Counted from the stretch's first letter, positions 44,293 through 53,637 are shown. The stretch: 64,000 nt of DNA from Brotaphodocola catenula (GCA_020686985.1 JAJEPU010000012.1:1-64000); one strand, 5' to 3'. Notes: generated from the letters alone by a model not told the origin. Translations and numbers: made by a program.

Positions 44293-46905
44293 TTATTTTC
44301 CGTAGTAAGCCTTCAGATACATCTCCTTGATCTCGCTCATCAGCGGGTATCTCGGGTTTGCACCAGTACACTGGTCATCGAATGCCTGCTCGGTCATTGC
44401 ATCCAGAGTGTCGAGGAAGTACTTCTCATCTACGCCGTAGTCTGCAATCGTCTTCTTCACGCCGACAGTCTCTTTGAGTGCGTGGATCTTCTCGATCAGC
44501 TTGTTTACAGCCTCCTCATCGTTCTTCGCCTGGATACCTACGAAGCGGGCGCACTCTGCGTATCTTGCGCGGGTGTGCGGATACTCGTACTGCGGGAAGG
44601 TACCCATCTTTCTCGGAACCTCTGCGGAGTTGTAAGCCACTACAAGCTCAAGCATCAGCGCATTTGCGATACCGTGCGGGATGTGATGGAAAGCACCCAG
44701 TTTGTGTGCCATGGAGTGACATACTCCAAGGAAGGCATTGTTGAATGCCATACCAGCCATGCAGGAAGCATCTGCCATCTTGCATCTTGCCTCAACATCG
44801 TTTCCGTTGTTGTAAGCGCGCGGGAGGTAATCGAATACGTTCTTCATTGCCTTGAGTGCAAGACCATCGGTGTAGTCGCTTGCCATCACGGAAACGTAAG
44901 CCTCGAGTGCGTGTACCAGAACATCGACACCAGATGCGCTCGTCAGACCCTTCGGCTGGCTCATCATGTTGTCTGCATCGACGATGGACATATCCGGGAG
45001 CAGTTCGTAGTCAGCCAGCGGATACTTGATTCCCGTCTCCTGATCGGTGATAACCGCGAAGGATGTCACCTCAGAACCGGTACCGGAGGAAGTCGGGATT
45101 GCTACAAAGTATGCCTTCTCACCCATCTTCGGGAAGGTGTATACACGCTTACGGATATCCATGAAGCGCATTGCCATATCCTGGAAGTCTACTTCCGGAT
45201 GCTCATACATTACCCACATGATCTTTCCGGCATCCATTGCAGAACCACCACCGAGTGCGATGATGACATCCGGCTTGAATGCACTCATTGCCTTTGCACC
45301 TGCCTGTGCGTTTGCCAGAGTCGGATCCGGCTGTACATCAGAGAAGCACTGGTATACGATACCCATCTCATCCAGCTTATCGGTGATCGGCTTCGTATAA
45401 CCGTTCATGTATAAGAATGAGTCGGTTACGATGAAAGCTCTCTTCTTGCCAAGTACGTCTTTCAGCTCGCTTAATGCGACTGGCATACATCCTTTCTTGA
45501 AGTATACCTTCTCAGGTGCACGGAACCACAGCATGTTCTCTCTCCTCTCAGCCACAGTCTTGATATTGATCAGGTGTTTTACACCAACGTTCTCGGAAAC
45601 GGAGTTGCCACCCCAAGAACCACATCCAAGTGTCAGAGACGGAGCCAGTTTGAAGTTGTAGATATCGCCGATACCACCCTGAGAAGACGGGGTATTTACG
45701 AGGATACGGCAGGTCTTCATTGCTGCTGCATGCTTTGCAAGTTTCTCTTTCTCGTTGACATTGACATACAGGGAAGACGTATGACCGTAACCTCCATCTG
45801 CTACCAGTCTCTCTGCCTTTGCGATTGCCTCATCGAAGGTCTGTGCCTTGTACATAGCCAGTACCGGAGACAGCTTCTCGTGTGCAAACTCCTCGCTCAG
45901 CTCTACGGACTCAACCTCACCGATCAGGATCTTGGTATCTTCCGGAACATCAACGCCTGCGAGCTTTGCGATCGTGTGTGCTTTCTGACCAACGATCTTT
46001 GCGTTCAGCGCGCCGTTGATGATGATTGTCTTTCTTACCTTATCAAGCTCATCCGGCTTTAAGAAGTAGCATCCGCGGTAGATGAACTCTTTCTTCACTT
46101 CCTCATACACCGGAGCCAGAACGGTTACGGACTGCTCAGATGCACAGATCATACCATTATCAAAGGTCTTGGAGTGGATAATCGAGTTGACTGCCAGCTT
46201 GATGTCTGCGGTATCATCGATGATTGCCGGAGTGTTTCCTGCGCCTACGCCGAGTGCCGGTTTTCCGGAGGAGTAAGCTGCCTTAACCATTCCCGGACCA
46301 CCAGTTGCAAGGATGATGTCTGCATCCTTCATAACGGTGTTGGTCAGCTCCAGTGACGGAACATCGATCCATCCGATGATGCCTTCCGGTGCACCAGCCT
46401 TAACGGCTGCATCCAGAACAACCTTTGCTGCTGCAATCGTAGATGCCTTAGCACGCGGATGCGGGGAAATGATGATCGCATTTCTTGTCTTCAGACAGAT
46501 CAGAGTCTTGAAGATTGCGGTAGAAGTCGGGTTCGTCGTCGGGATAACGGCTGCAACCAGACCGATCGGCTCTGCGATCTTCTTGATGCCGTATGCCTTA
46601 TCTTCCTCGATGACTCCACAGGTCTTCGTATTCTTGTAAGCGTTGTAGATATACTCAGCTGCGTAGTTGTTTTTGATGACCTTATCCTCTACGATACCCA
46701 TTCCGGTCTCTTCCACAGCCATCTTTGCCAGCGGAATTCTCATCTTGTTCGCTGCCAGTGCTGCACGGTAGAAAATCTCATCAACCTGCTCCTGAGTATA
46801 GGTAGCAAATATCTTCTGCGCCTCGCGCATTGCTTTCATCTTGGCTTCCAGAGCTTCCACGTTGTCAATGATTCCGGAAGTTACTACTTCTTCTTTCTTT
46901 GCCAT
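44293..46905 (-). CDS. adhE: Bifunctional acetaldehyde-CoA/alcohol dehydrogenase
   Basis: An 870-residue fermentative enzyme reducing acetyl-CoA to ethanol with two NADH. The N-terminal aldehyde dehydrogenase half has the catalytic Cys in NGMICASEQSV (about 251-261) and a GVGAGNTPAI segment; the C-terminal iron alcohol dehydrogenase half has GGGSAMDAGK, ASGVDVLVHALEAYVS and HSMAHKLGAFHHIPHG (iron-binding His). Such proteins form spirosomes. Single-gene unit with a strong promoter and its own terminator. ATG at 46905 has GGAGGAG upstream. Confidence 0.98.
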   Translation of the reverse strand: MAKKEEVVTSGIIDNVEALEAKMKAMREAQKIFATYTQEQVDEIFYRAALAANKMRIPLAKMAVEETGMGIVEDKVIKNNYAAEYIYNAYKNTKTCGVIEEDKAYGIKKIAEPIGLVAAVIPTTNPTSTAIFKTLICLKTRNAIIISPHPRAKASTIAAAKVVLDAAVKAGAPEGIIGWIDVPSLELTNTVMKDADIILATGGPGMVKAAYSSGKPALGVGAGNTPAIIDDTADIKLAVNSIIHSKTFDNGMICASEQSVTVLAPVYEEVKKEFIYRGCYFLKPDELDKVRKTIIINGALNAKIVGQKAHTIAKLAGVDVPEDTKILIGEVESVELSEEFAHEKLSPVLAMYKAQTFDEAIAKAERLVADGGYGHTSSLYVNVNEKEKLAKHAAAMKTCRILVNTPSSQGGIGDIYNFKLAPSLTLGCGSWGGNSVSENVGVKHLINIKTVAERRENMLWFRAPEKVYFKKGCMPVALSELKDVLGKKRAFIVTDSFLYMNGYTKPITDKLDEMGIVYQCFSDVQPDPTLANAQAGAKAMSAFKPDVIIALGGGSAMDAGKIMWVMYEHPEVDFQDMAMRFMDIRKRVYTFPKMGEKAYFVAIPTSSGTGSEVTSFAVITDQETGIKYPLADYELLPDMSIVDADNMMSQPKGLTSASGVDVLVHALEAYVSVMASDYTDGLALKAMKNVFDYLPRAYNNGNDVEARCKMADASCMAGMAFNNAFLGVCHSMAHKLGAFHHIPHGIANALMLELVVAYNSAEVPRKMGTFPQYEYPHTRARYAECARFVGIQAKNDEEAVNKLIEKIHALKETVGVKKTIADYGVDEKYFLDTLDAMTEQAFDDQCTGANPRYPLMSEIKEMYLKAYYGK

Positions 46906-47020
46906 CTTGATTCTCCTCCAAAAATGTTATTCTCTAACTCAATGTTTTGATGTCTGTGTTTCATAATCGATGTTAGGGTTTACGATGTTTCTTTGTTGTA
47001 GTATTCTCGTTGTTTCTTGT

Positions 47021-47038
47021 TTGATATTTTTTTAACAA
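47021..47038. promoter_or_regulatory. Rex-like operator at the adhE start
   Basis: TTGATATTTTTTTAACAA matches the Rex pattern TTGTTAANNNNTTAACAA well in one half-site and at the outer TTG of the other. It lies just downstream of the -10, a repressing position; Rex would link adhE to NADH level. Confidence 0.5.
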
Positions 47039-47053
47039 CTTGATTCTATATGC

Positions 47054-47082
47054 ATTATATCGAATCGTTAAATAATTGTCAA
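47054..47082 (-). promoter_or_regulatory. Promoter of adhE
   Basis: Minus strand TTGACA (47077-47082), 17-base spacer, TATAAT (47054-47059): a consensus vegetative promoter. Confidence 0.85.
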
Positions 47083-47137
47083 TATGTCTTTTCAAGTTTT
47101 TTTCTATTTTAAAAAAAAATACGCCCTAATACAAAAA

Positions 47138-47281
47138 AAGAATGTGCTTCGGCAACCACCTACTCCTGCACCGAGTGCACATCTTCGTTCCACTGCGGTC
47201 GGTGCATAACAAGCGCCACTGGCGCTTTGCACCCTTGCGGAGCATTTTTTGTATGATAGGACGCAATTTCCTATCATACAA
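47138..47281. repeat. Cluster of palindromes between adhE and the parAB operon
   Basis: TGCAC/GTGCA (47168-47180), AAGCGCCA/TGGCGCTT (47211-47227) and TTGTATGATAGGA/TCCTATCATACAA (13-base perfect arms, about 47249-47281) lie in succession. The middle part is enclosed by imperfect arms near 47140 and 47235. No gene is present. It may be a relative of the family-1 element but is a single copy here. Confidence 0.5.
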
Positions 47282-47282
47282 G

Positions 47283-47303
47283 AAAAAGTCCGGCATCCCG
47301 GAC
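47283..47303 (-). terminator. Terminator of the parA-parB-DUF4446 operon
   Basis: GTCCGG/CCGGAC hairpin followed by TTTTT on the minus strand, about 45 bases after the DUF4446 stop. Confidence 0.8.
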
Positions 47304-47349
47304 TCTCCTCATTTTTCGTATTTGATTTTTATATTTAACTTCTTATATC

Positions 47350-47865
47350 CTACTGCTCTCTCTCCTTGTATCCGAGTGCCTGCTCCAACGCTTCCTTCTC
47401 CTCATTTCCAAGAAGAACCTCGGTCTCTCCGCGATCCACCTCCTTCAGATACAGGTAACAGCCCTCTCTGCTGTGAACCGAATTGATAACAAATCCGGTG
47501 TTCGTGTAGTCGAGGATGGCGAGAGCGAAACTCAAGTTTCCGCCCATTCCCTGAAACGCATTGTACTTTACAATTCCAATTTTCTGAAAAGCTGCCCGGC
47601 TGTTCTTGTTCGCCGTCCGGATCGCGTCCTTGTTTGCGCGATCCTGAGAGCGCAGTTCGAGAATCTCATCCATCTGCTCGGAGATCAGCTCCTCGAGAGA
47701 TTCCGCATCTTTTCCTCTCATGAAATAATCGTATCCACGGTAGAGCTGTTGCATCTTCAAAACTCCCACAAACACGACAATCAGAAGGATCAGATTCAGA
47801 ACTGCCAGCGCCAGAATAATATAAAACGGATCAATCCCAAGATTATTGAGAATGCTTCCTTCCAT
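47350..47865 (-). CDS. DUF4446 family membrane protein
   Basis: A 171-residue protein with one N-terminal transmembrane segment (YIILALAVLNLILLIVVFVGVL), a coiled-coil-like stretch (DAESLEELISEQMDEILELRSQD) and a C-terminal conserved domain (KIGIVKYNAFQGMGGNLSFALAILD). DUF4446 genes regularly follow parB near the origin in Clostridia; function unknown. Start taken as ATG at 47865 because the alternative GTG at 47877 sits too close to the GGAG. Confidence 0.8.
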   Translation of the reverse strand: MEGSILNNLGIDPFYIILALAVLNLILLIVVFVGVLKMQQLYRGYDYFMRGKDAESLEELISEQMDEILELRSQDRANKDAIRTANKNSRAAFQKIGIVKYNAFQGMGGNLSFALAILDYTNTGFVINSVHSREGCYLYLKEVDRGETEVLLGNEEKEALEQALGYKEREQ

Positions 47866-47937
47866 TCTGTCTTCCACTCCTATCTATTTCTGTGTATCTT
47901 TTGTCACTACTTTGTCTGCTATCCAATGTTACTGGTG

Positions 47938-49002
47938 TCACTGGATGGACTCAAGTAATTCGATGATCCTCTCAAGCTCAGACTGAGAATAATACGAAAT
48001 CTCGATCTTTCCTCTGCTGTTGTCCTTTCGATTGATGACAGCCTGAGTTCCGAGAATCTCTTTCAGACGATCCTCAAGATCTCGATAGACCATCGCAATC
48101 TGCTCATCCTCCCTCGTCTCCAAAGGTTTCTGAGCCAGATTTCCGGTCATTTTTTCGGTGATCTTCTGTTTCGCTTTCTCCGCTTCCTTCGTCGTCGAAA
48201 CAGAGAGCTCCGCCATATCCGAAGTCTTCTCCGTGGACTCTGCACTTACACCAGAATTCTTCCCCTCTGTACTTGCCTTGGTCTCTTCTGCCACTTCTTC
48301 CTTTTTCTCTTTTCCGAAGGTCTTGACGGCTCTCTCGACCTCGCGCACGTTGAGGTGATCTCTCTCCACAATCTTTGCCAGTTCCAGCTGTTGATCCTGA
48401 TCCTGAAGGCTCAAAATCGCACGCGCATGACCGCTCGTGATTCTCTTTTCCGAAACCATTTTCTGAACGTCCGGATTCAGATAGAGCAGACGAACGCTGT
48501 TTGTGATGACGGTACGGCTCTTTGATACGCGCTTTGCGATTTCTCCCTGTGTCATGCGGAATTCGAGCATCAGGCGCTCATATGCCTTTGCCTCTTCAAT
48601 CGGGTCAAGGTCCTCTCTCTGAAGATTCTCAATCAGAGCGATCTCCATCGCCTCCTGAGGACTGAACTCGCGGACAACAACCGGAACTTTCTCAACTCCT
48701 GCGATTCTCGCTGCACGCCATCTGCGCTCTCCTGCGACAATCTCATAGTGGTCTCTCTTCTTCTGGACGAGAAGTGGCTGAAGAACTCCATACTGCTTGA
48801 TAGACTCTGCCAGCTCATTGAGCTGTTCCTCATCAAAATATTTTCTCGGCTGATCCGGGTTCGGCTCAATCTCCGTCACTTTGACGAAAAGCTCTTTCTG
48901 AGCCTCTGCACCGTCTGAACTCTTTCCAGAAACCTCGTCTACAACTTCCTCTCCGAAAAATGCACCAAGTCCTCTTCCAAGTCCCTTTCTGCTTCTTCTC
49001 AT
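47938..49002 (-). CDS. parB: Chromosome partitioning protein ParB/Spo0J
   Basis: A 354-residue ParB. N-terminal RKGLGRGLGAFF contacts ParA; CTP-binding GERRWRAA at residues 91-98; helix-turn-helix region MTQGEIAKRVSKSRTVITNSVRLL (about 150-173); C-terminal dimerisation domain ends ELERIIELLESIQ. A long Ser/Thr/Glu-rich insert (about 240-295) separates DNA-binding and dimer domains and is longer than in Bacillus. It spreads from parS sites to load condensin. Start overlaps the parA stop (ATGA). Confidence 0.95.
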   Translation of the reverse strand: MRRSRKGLGRGLGAFFGEEVVDEVSGKSSDGAEAQKELFVKVTEIEPNPDQPRKYFDEEQLNELAESIKQYGVLQPLLVQKKRDHYEIVAGERRWRAARIAGVEKVPVVVREFSPQEAMEIALIENLQREDLDPIEEAKAYERLMLEFRMTQGEIAKRVSKSRTVITNSVRLLYLNPDVQKMVSEKRITSGHARAILSLQDQDQQLELAKIVERDHLNVREVERAVKTFGKEKKEEVAEETKASTEGKNSGVSAESTEKTSDMAELSVSTTKEAEKAKQKITEKMTGNLAQKPLETREDEQIAMVYRDLEDRLKEILGTQAVINRKDNSRGKIEISYYSQSELERIIELLESIQ

Positions 49003-49769
49003 TCCTCTCCCCCTCTGTTGATTACTTCTGAAGCAAGCATCCGATAGCTCTCCGCACCGCTCGAACGTGAGTCATAAAGATTGATCGGCATTCCGTGGCT
49101 CGGGGCCTCTGCCAGTCTCACATTTCGCGGAATGATCGTCTTATAAATCGTCTCGTTAAGGTGTTTCTTTACATTCTCCACCACCTCAAGCGAGAGATTT
49201 GTTCTCGCATCGTACATCGTGAAGACGACACCCTCGAGTTCCAGATCTGGATTCAGGCGCTTCTTCACCATTTCGACCGTCTGAAGAATCTGGCTTAAAC
49301 CCTCCAGCGCATAGTACTCACACTGAATCGGGACAAGCACCGTATCTGCCGCAGTCAGTGCGTTGATCGTCAGGATATTCAGAGACGGCGGACAGTCAAT
49401 GATAATGAAATCATAGGAATCCGAAATCTTCTTGAGTTCCGTGCGAAGAAGAGATTCCTTGTTCTTCACATCGAGAAGCTCAATCTCTGCCGCTGCGAGA
49501 TTCATATCCGACGGCATCACATCAAGATTCTCCTGTACATCCTGATAAATGCACGCATCCAGTCCGCAGTCCCCAAGTAACAGCTCATAGACAGTCTTGT
49601 CCATCTCTTCCTTCTCAAATCCCAGTCCGCTCGTGGCATTTCCCTGCGGATCAAAATCCACCGACAGAACCTTCTGTCCTGCCTCTGCCAGACACGCTGA
49701 AAGATTGATCGCCGTGGTCGTCTTTCCCACGCCACCTTTCTGATTTGCAATCGCTATTATTCTACCCAT
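48999..49769 (-). CDS. parA: Chromosome partitioning ATPase ParA/Soj
   Basis: A 256-residue ParA/Soj. KGGVGKTTT Walker A at 11-19, VDFDPQGNATSGLG switch and IIIDCPPSLNILT Walker B (about 118-130). It works with ParB in origin segregation and influences DnaA activity. Standard neighbours downstream of the rpmH-rsmG block. ATG at 49769 has AAAGGATG upstream. Confidence 0.95.
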   Translation of the reverse strand: MGRIIAIANQKGGVGKTTTAINLSACLAEAGQKVLSVDFDPQGNATSGLGFEKEEMDKTVYELLLGDCGLDACIYQDVQENLDVMPSDMNLAAAEIELLDVKNKESLLRTELKKISDSYDFIIIDCPPSLNILTINALTAADTVLVPIQCEYYALEGLSQILQTVEMVKKRLNPDLELEGVVFTMYDARTNLSLEVVENVKKHLNETIYKTIIPRNVRLAEAPSHGMPINLYDSRSSGAESYRMLASEVINRGGEE

Positions 49770-49978
49770 TCTGCATCCTTTTTATTGTATCTCTCATGGG
49801 TCACCCGTGGAAAGGTTCGGATTCTCCGCGGAAACCCGTTCTTTTTTACGGGGAATAGTATAACACAATTTTTTTTGTTTTCCTATAAGAAATCAATGAA
49901 ATACACGCCGGGAGTTGTCTGATAATTTGTTCCTGTGAAACTGCTCTCGCTATCTGCTTCTAATTTTCTGTCTTTTTA

Positions 49979-50007
49979 TTGCCTATCCCGACAATTTGTA
50001 CTATAAT
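49979..50007 (+). promoter_or_regulatory. Promoter of the alpha/beta hydrolase-like gene
   Basis: TTGCCT (49979-49984), 17-base spacer, TATAAT (50002-50007), 67 bases before the start codon. Confidence 0.65.
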
Positions 50008-50073
50008 ATCAACAGATCTGTTGCTCTTTACGCTCAGATCAAACCTGTCTCGCCTGCAACAAGGAGGTATTCT

Positions 50074-51030
50074 ATGAAGGCAAAAAACAAATTATTGACC
50101 CTGCTGATCCTGTCTGCCACTACCGCTGCCTCCATCGCGGCTATCAATAAAATTATCAAAGTCACAGCTGTGTCAAAGAATCTTTTAAACGATGACAAGT
50201 CAAAATCGCTGTGCTTCAAATGGCGTCTCGGAAATGTGCATTACACGAAAGCCGGAAGCGGAATGCCCCTGCTTCTGATCCACGATCTGAATTCCGCCTC
50301 GAGCGGTTACGAGTGGAGTCGGATTGTCTCCTCTCTCCAGAACGATTACACGGTCTACACGATCGATCTGCTCGGATGTGGACGCTCTGAGAAAGCAAAC
50401 ATGACGTATACGAATTACCTCTACGTCCAGTTGATCTCTGATTTCATCAAATCTGAGATCGGTCACCGCACAAGCGTCATCGCAACCGGAGAGTCCGCGT
50501 CGATTCCGATCATGGCATGTGCCAACAATCCGGAACTTTTTGACCAGTTGATGTTCATCAATCCGCTGAGCGTACAGGATTTCTGTCAGATGCCGGGAAA
50601 GGCATCAAAGATGTATAAGTTCGTCGTAGAGCTTCCGATGATCGGAACCCTTCTCTACAACATCGCGAACAGCCGTCAGGCAATCCATGAGCGTTTCGTT
50701 GAGTCCGGCTTCCAGAATCCGTATTCCGTCAAATCCTCATATGTGGATGCCTACTATGAGTCCGCGCATCTCGGCGGTTCTCCGAAATCCATGTATGCGA
50801 GCATAAGCTGTAATTACACGCGCTGTAACATCGTCAATGCGCTCCGCAAGATTGACAACAGCATGTATCTGATCGGCGGAAATGGAATCGAACACATCGA
50901 AGATCGGCTGAATGAGTACAAGGAATACAATTCCGCGATTGAGACCGCGCTGATTCCTGGCACAAAGGGACTTCCTCAGCTTGAGGCTCCGGAAGAGCTC
51001 GTCGAGTTGATCCGCACCTACATCCACTAA
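50074..51030 (+). CDS. Alpha/beta hydrolase-fold protein with altered catalytic triad
   Basis: A 318-residue protein with one N-terminal hydrophobic anchor (about 7-26) and an alpha/beta hydrolase domain: LLLIHDLNSASSGYEW (oxyanion-hole strand, about 66-81), YTIDLLGCGRSEK and the nucleophile elbow ATGESAS with Ser141. At the C terminus the family usually has GHLPxxExPEE with the catalytic His; here the sequence reads GTKGLPQLEAPEEL, with Gly in place of His. The protein may be non-hydrolytic or use another base. ATG at 50074 has AAGGAGG upstream. It is one of very few rightward genes in the window. Confidence 0.85.
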   Translation: MKAKNKLLTLLILSATTAASIAAINKIIKVTAVSKNLLNDDKSKSLCFKWRLGNVHYTKAGSGMPLLLIHDLNSASSGYEWSRIVSSLQNDYTVYTIDLLGCGRSEKANMTYTNYLYVQLISDFIKSEIGHRTSVIATGESASIPIMACANNPELFDQLMFINPLSVQDFCQMPGKASKMYKFVVELPMIGTLLYNIANSRQAIHERFVESGFQNPYSVKSSYVDAYYESAHLGGSPKSMYASISCNYTRCNIVNALRKIDNSMYLIGGNGIEHIEDRLNEYKEYNSAIETALIPGTKGLPQLEAPEELVELIRTYIH

Positions 51031-51071
51031 GTTCCGCTCACTGCGCACAGTTTTCTATGAAATTATGAAAT

Positions 51072-51133
51072 AAAAAGGCGATTTTCCCGTCCACTCTGAG
51101 GTATTCCCTCAAACGGATAGGAAAATCGCTTTT
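51072..51133. terminator. Bidirectional terminator between the hydrolase-like and Hpt genes
   Basis: Arms AAAAAGGCGATTTTCC and GGAAAATCGCTTTTT enclosing an inner CTGAGG/CCCTCA hairpin; A/T runs on both sides serve both converging genes. Confidence 0.85.
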
Positions 51134-51174
51134 TCTCTTAATGTCCGAATATCATTCCATCTTACTTATTGCGC

Positions 51175-51543
51175 TTACTCATTCATTGCCTTGATTGCAG
51201 AGATTGTGCGCGCATAATCTGCCTGCACCTGTGTCCAGAGACGATCTGCCTCTGCGATGTCAACTGCCTTGTCCTCACCTGCCGGACGAAGGCACTCTGT
51301 CAGATCGGAAGAGGACTGCGAAAGACCATCAAATCCCATATTCTGCGCAACACCTTTGATCGTATGTGCGGCGCGGAACGCCTCCTTATAATCTTCTGCC
51401 TGCATCGTCTGCTCCAGCTGTGAATAGCTCGGATCGTCCACAAATTTGAGCACAAATTTTTTAATCAATCCCTCACTGCGAAGACGAAACAGAACTGCAT
51501 CAAAGTCTGCTCCCATTGCTTCATAACACTCTCTCAAATTCAT
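51175..51543 (-). CDS. Hpt-domain phosphotransfer protein
   Basis: A 122-residue stand-alone histidine phosphotransfer domain. The phospho-acceptor His60 is in AAHTIKGVAQNMGF, the canonical Hpt motif. It relays phosphate between receivers and kinases. It lies five bases after the HD-GYP regulator stop, so the two are cotranscribed and probably partners. Confidence 0.9.
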   Translation of the reverse strand: MNLRECYEAMGADFDAVLFRLRSEGLIKKFVLKFVDDPSYSQLEQTMQAEDYKEAFRAAHTIKGVAQNMGFDGLSQSSSDLTECLRPAGEDKAVDIAEADRLWTQVQADYARTISAIKAMNE

Positions 51544-51548
51544 TTCCT

Positions 51549-53093
51549 CTATCTCCTTTCATCCAGCTGGAAGACTTCTTCCGCTCTTCCAATCACACCC
51601 ACGCGAAGTGCTTCCTCTCCATCAGACCATAATGTTCTCGCCACCAGGCGATGTTCTTTCATCTCGCCGAACGCATGAATCTCGATCTTGAGATCGATCG
51701 ACGGATTCTCCGGTGTCGTCTTTGCAAGCTCTGCCCGAATCTGTTCCAATGTATTCTGATCCTGAAGCAATGAGGATTCTTTTCTGAGATCAAGCTGATT
51801 CTTCTTCAATCCCAGAAGACGTCTGCCCCAGTTTGAAAACAGGATAACATTCGTCAGCTCGCTGTAATCAAATACCAGTGTTCTCTCATGCTCAAAGAAG
51901 AATTCCTTCTTCGCCTGCTCAATTCGCATCTGGTTGATCGAGTAGCCGTATCCGTGTAATTTCTTATGCTTGAGAATCTGCTCCACCGTCTCATGCACCT
52001 GAAATTCTCGCTCCGGTGAATTCACAGCAAGCTCTCTCTGAATATCTCCCGCAACTTCAAGCAGACAGTCCAGCAACAGTGGATTGAATGCACCGCACTC
52101 TCCGTTCATGATCATGTTGATTGCAGTCTCATGCGAAAACGCCTTCTTGTAACATCGCTCACTCGTCAGCGCATCGTAGACATCTGCAAGGGAGACAATC
52201 TGTGCGGAAATCGGGATCTCATCTCCCTTGAGTCCATCCGGATATCCCTTTCCATCGTATCTCTCATGATGCCAGCGACAGATCTCATATGCCGTTTTCA
52301 TAAACGACTCATTCTGATAAGCCGTGATCGCAGACAGCATCGAAGCTCCGACTGCCGAGTGCGTTTTCATAATCTCAAACTCTTCTTTGGTCAGTCTTCC
52401 CGATTTGTTAATGATCTCATCCGGGATACTGATCTTTCCGATGTCATGAAGTGCCGATGCCGTGGAGATTCGGATGATATCCTCCTGAGTCAGTGGATAT
52501 TTGTCCGTCTTTTCTACAAGGTGTTGAAGCAGAATCTCTGTCATCGTATTTATGTGAAGGACGTGAAGTCCACTCTCGCCATTTCGAAACTCCACAATAT
52601 GACTGAGAATATTCACCATCATACTGTTGTTTCGCTCTTTCTCATAAACCTGATCCGCAACAAGACCTACCAGACGTTTTTGTTTTGCATAAAGCATGAG
52701 GGTATTTTCTACTCTGCGCCGTACAATCAGCGCGTCAAACGGACGGCTGATGTAATCCGTTACACCAAGTTCATAGGCGCGCTCCATGTAAGAAGATGCT
52801 CGCTCTGCTGAAATCATGATGACCGGAATATTGTCAATCAGATGATACTTGTTCATGATTGCCAATACTTCAAAACCATCCATCTCCGGCATGGTAATGT
52901 CCAGAAGAACCAGATCAATAGCATCGGAATATTTGCGGATGAGTTCAACTGCCTGTACTCCATTTTCTGCTTCCAGAGTCCGATAATCTTCCTGAAGCAT
53001 ATCCGTCAGGATCGCACGATTCATCTCAGAATCATCTACAATTAAAATGGCCTGTTTTTCCTGAATCTTGTCATCCGTTTCTGTCTGTCTCAT
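51549..53093 (-). CDS. Response regulator with HD-GYP phosphodiesterase domain
   Basis: A 514-residue signalling protein. Receiver domain: acidic pocket IVDDSE (about 18-23), phospho-Asp65 in LLDITMPE, Lys/Arg end at YISRPFD. HD-GYP domain (about 160-340): ALHDIGKISIPDEI, HHERYDGKGYPDGLKGDEIP and SLADVYDAL, the pattern of cyclic-di-GMP phosphodiesterases. A third C-terminal region (about 385-514, FDYSELTNVILFSNWGRRLL) is PAS-like in character. Start ATG at 53093 with GGAGGGG upstream; frame to 53123 less likely. No linked kinase. Confidence 0.88.
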   Translation of the reverse strand: MRQTETDDKIQEKQAILIVDDSEMNRAILTDMLQEDYRTLEAENGVQAVELIRKYSDAIDLVLLDITMPEMDGFEVLAIMNKYHLIDNIPVIMISAERASSYMERAYELGVTDYISRPFDALIVRRRVENTLMLYAKQKRLVGLVADQVYEKERNNSMMVNILSHIVEFRNGESGLHVLHINTMTEILLQHLVEKTDKYPLTQEDIIRISTASALHDIGKISIPDEIINKSGRLTKEEFEIMKTHSAVGASMLSAITAYQNESFMKTAYEICRWHHERYDGKGYPDGLKGDEIPISAQIVSLADVYDALTSERCYKKAFSHETAINMIMNGECGAFNPLLLDCLLEVAGDIQRELAVNSPEREFQVHETVEQILKHKKLHGYGYSINQMRIEQAKKEFFFEHERTLVFDYSELTNVILFSNWGRRLLGLKKNQLDLRKESSLLQDQNTLEQIRAELAKTTPENPSIDLKIEIHAFGEMKEHRLVARTLWSDGEEALRVGVIGRAEEVFQLDERR

Positions 53094-53271
53094 TCCATCC
53101 CCTCCTTTATCTTCGAATTTCAATAGATTTTTCTAATGTATCAAATATATCCCATTTTCCTATTATACGTGAAAATTCAAACGAAAACAAGCACTCATCT
53201 ATATAACGCTTGAGTTTTCTTCTAATTCCGGATACAATGAAAGGAAAAACAGGAAAGGAAACATTATCAGA

Positions 53272-53637
53272 ATGATCCGATTCAATCACTTTAACTTTAA
53301 TGTTCTTGATCTTGAAAAAAGCATCGCCTTCTATAAGGAGGCTCTGAATCTGACTCCGGTCAGAGAGAAAAATGCGGAGGACGGCTCCTTCAAGCTCGTC
53401 TACCTCGGTGACGGAAGCTCCGACTTCACCCTCGAGCTGACCTGGCTCAAGGATCGCACCGAGCCTTACGATCTCGGCGAATGTGAGTTCCATCTCGCCT
53501 TCACAACCGACGAATTCGAGGCGCTCCACGCCCGCCACAAAGATATGGGTATCATCTGCTTTGAAAATAAGGCAATGGGAATCTATTTCATCGGCGATCC
53601 GGACGGATACTGGATTGAGATTGTACCTGCAAGATAA
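53272..53637 (+). CDS. VOC-family protein, lactoylglutathione lyase-like
   Basis: A 121-residue vicinal-oxygen-chelate domain protein, like glyoxalase I. FNHFNFNVLDLEKSIAFYKEALNL at the start supplies the first metal His (about residue 6); LELTWLKDR, FHLAFTTDEFEALHARHKDMG and DPDGYWIEIV supply the remaining ligands (His75, Glu117). Such enzymes detoxify methylglyoxal; the cofactor thiol in this organism is unknown. AAAGGAAAC upstream. Confidence 0.85.
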   Translation: MIRFNHFNFNVLDLEKSIAFYKEALNLTPVREKNAEDGSFKLVYLGDGSSDFTLELTWLKDRTEPYDLGECEFHLAFTTDEFEALHARHKDMGIICFENKAMGIYFIGDPDGYWIEIVPAR

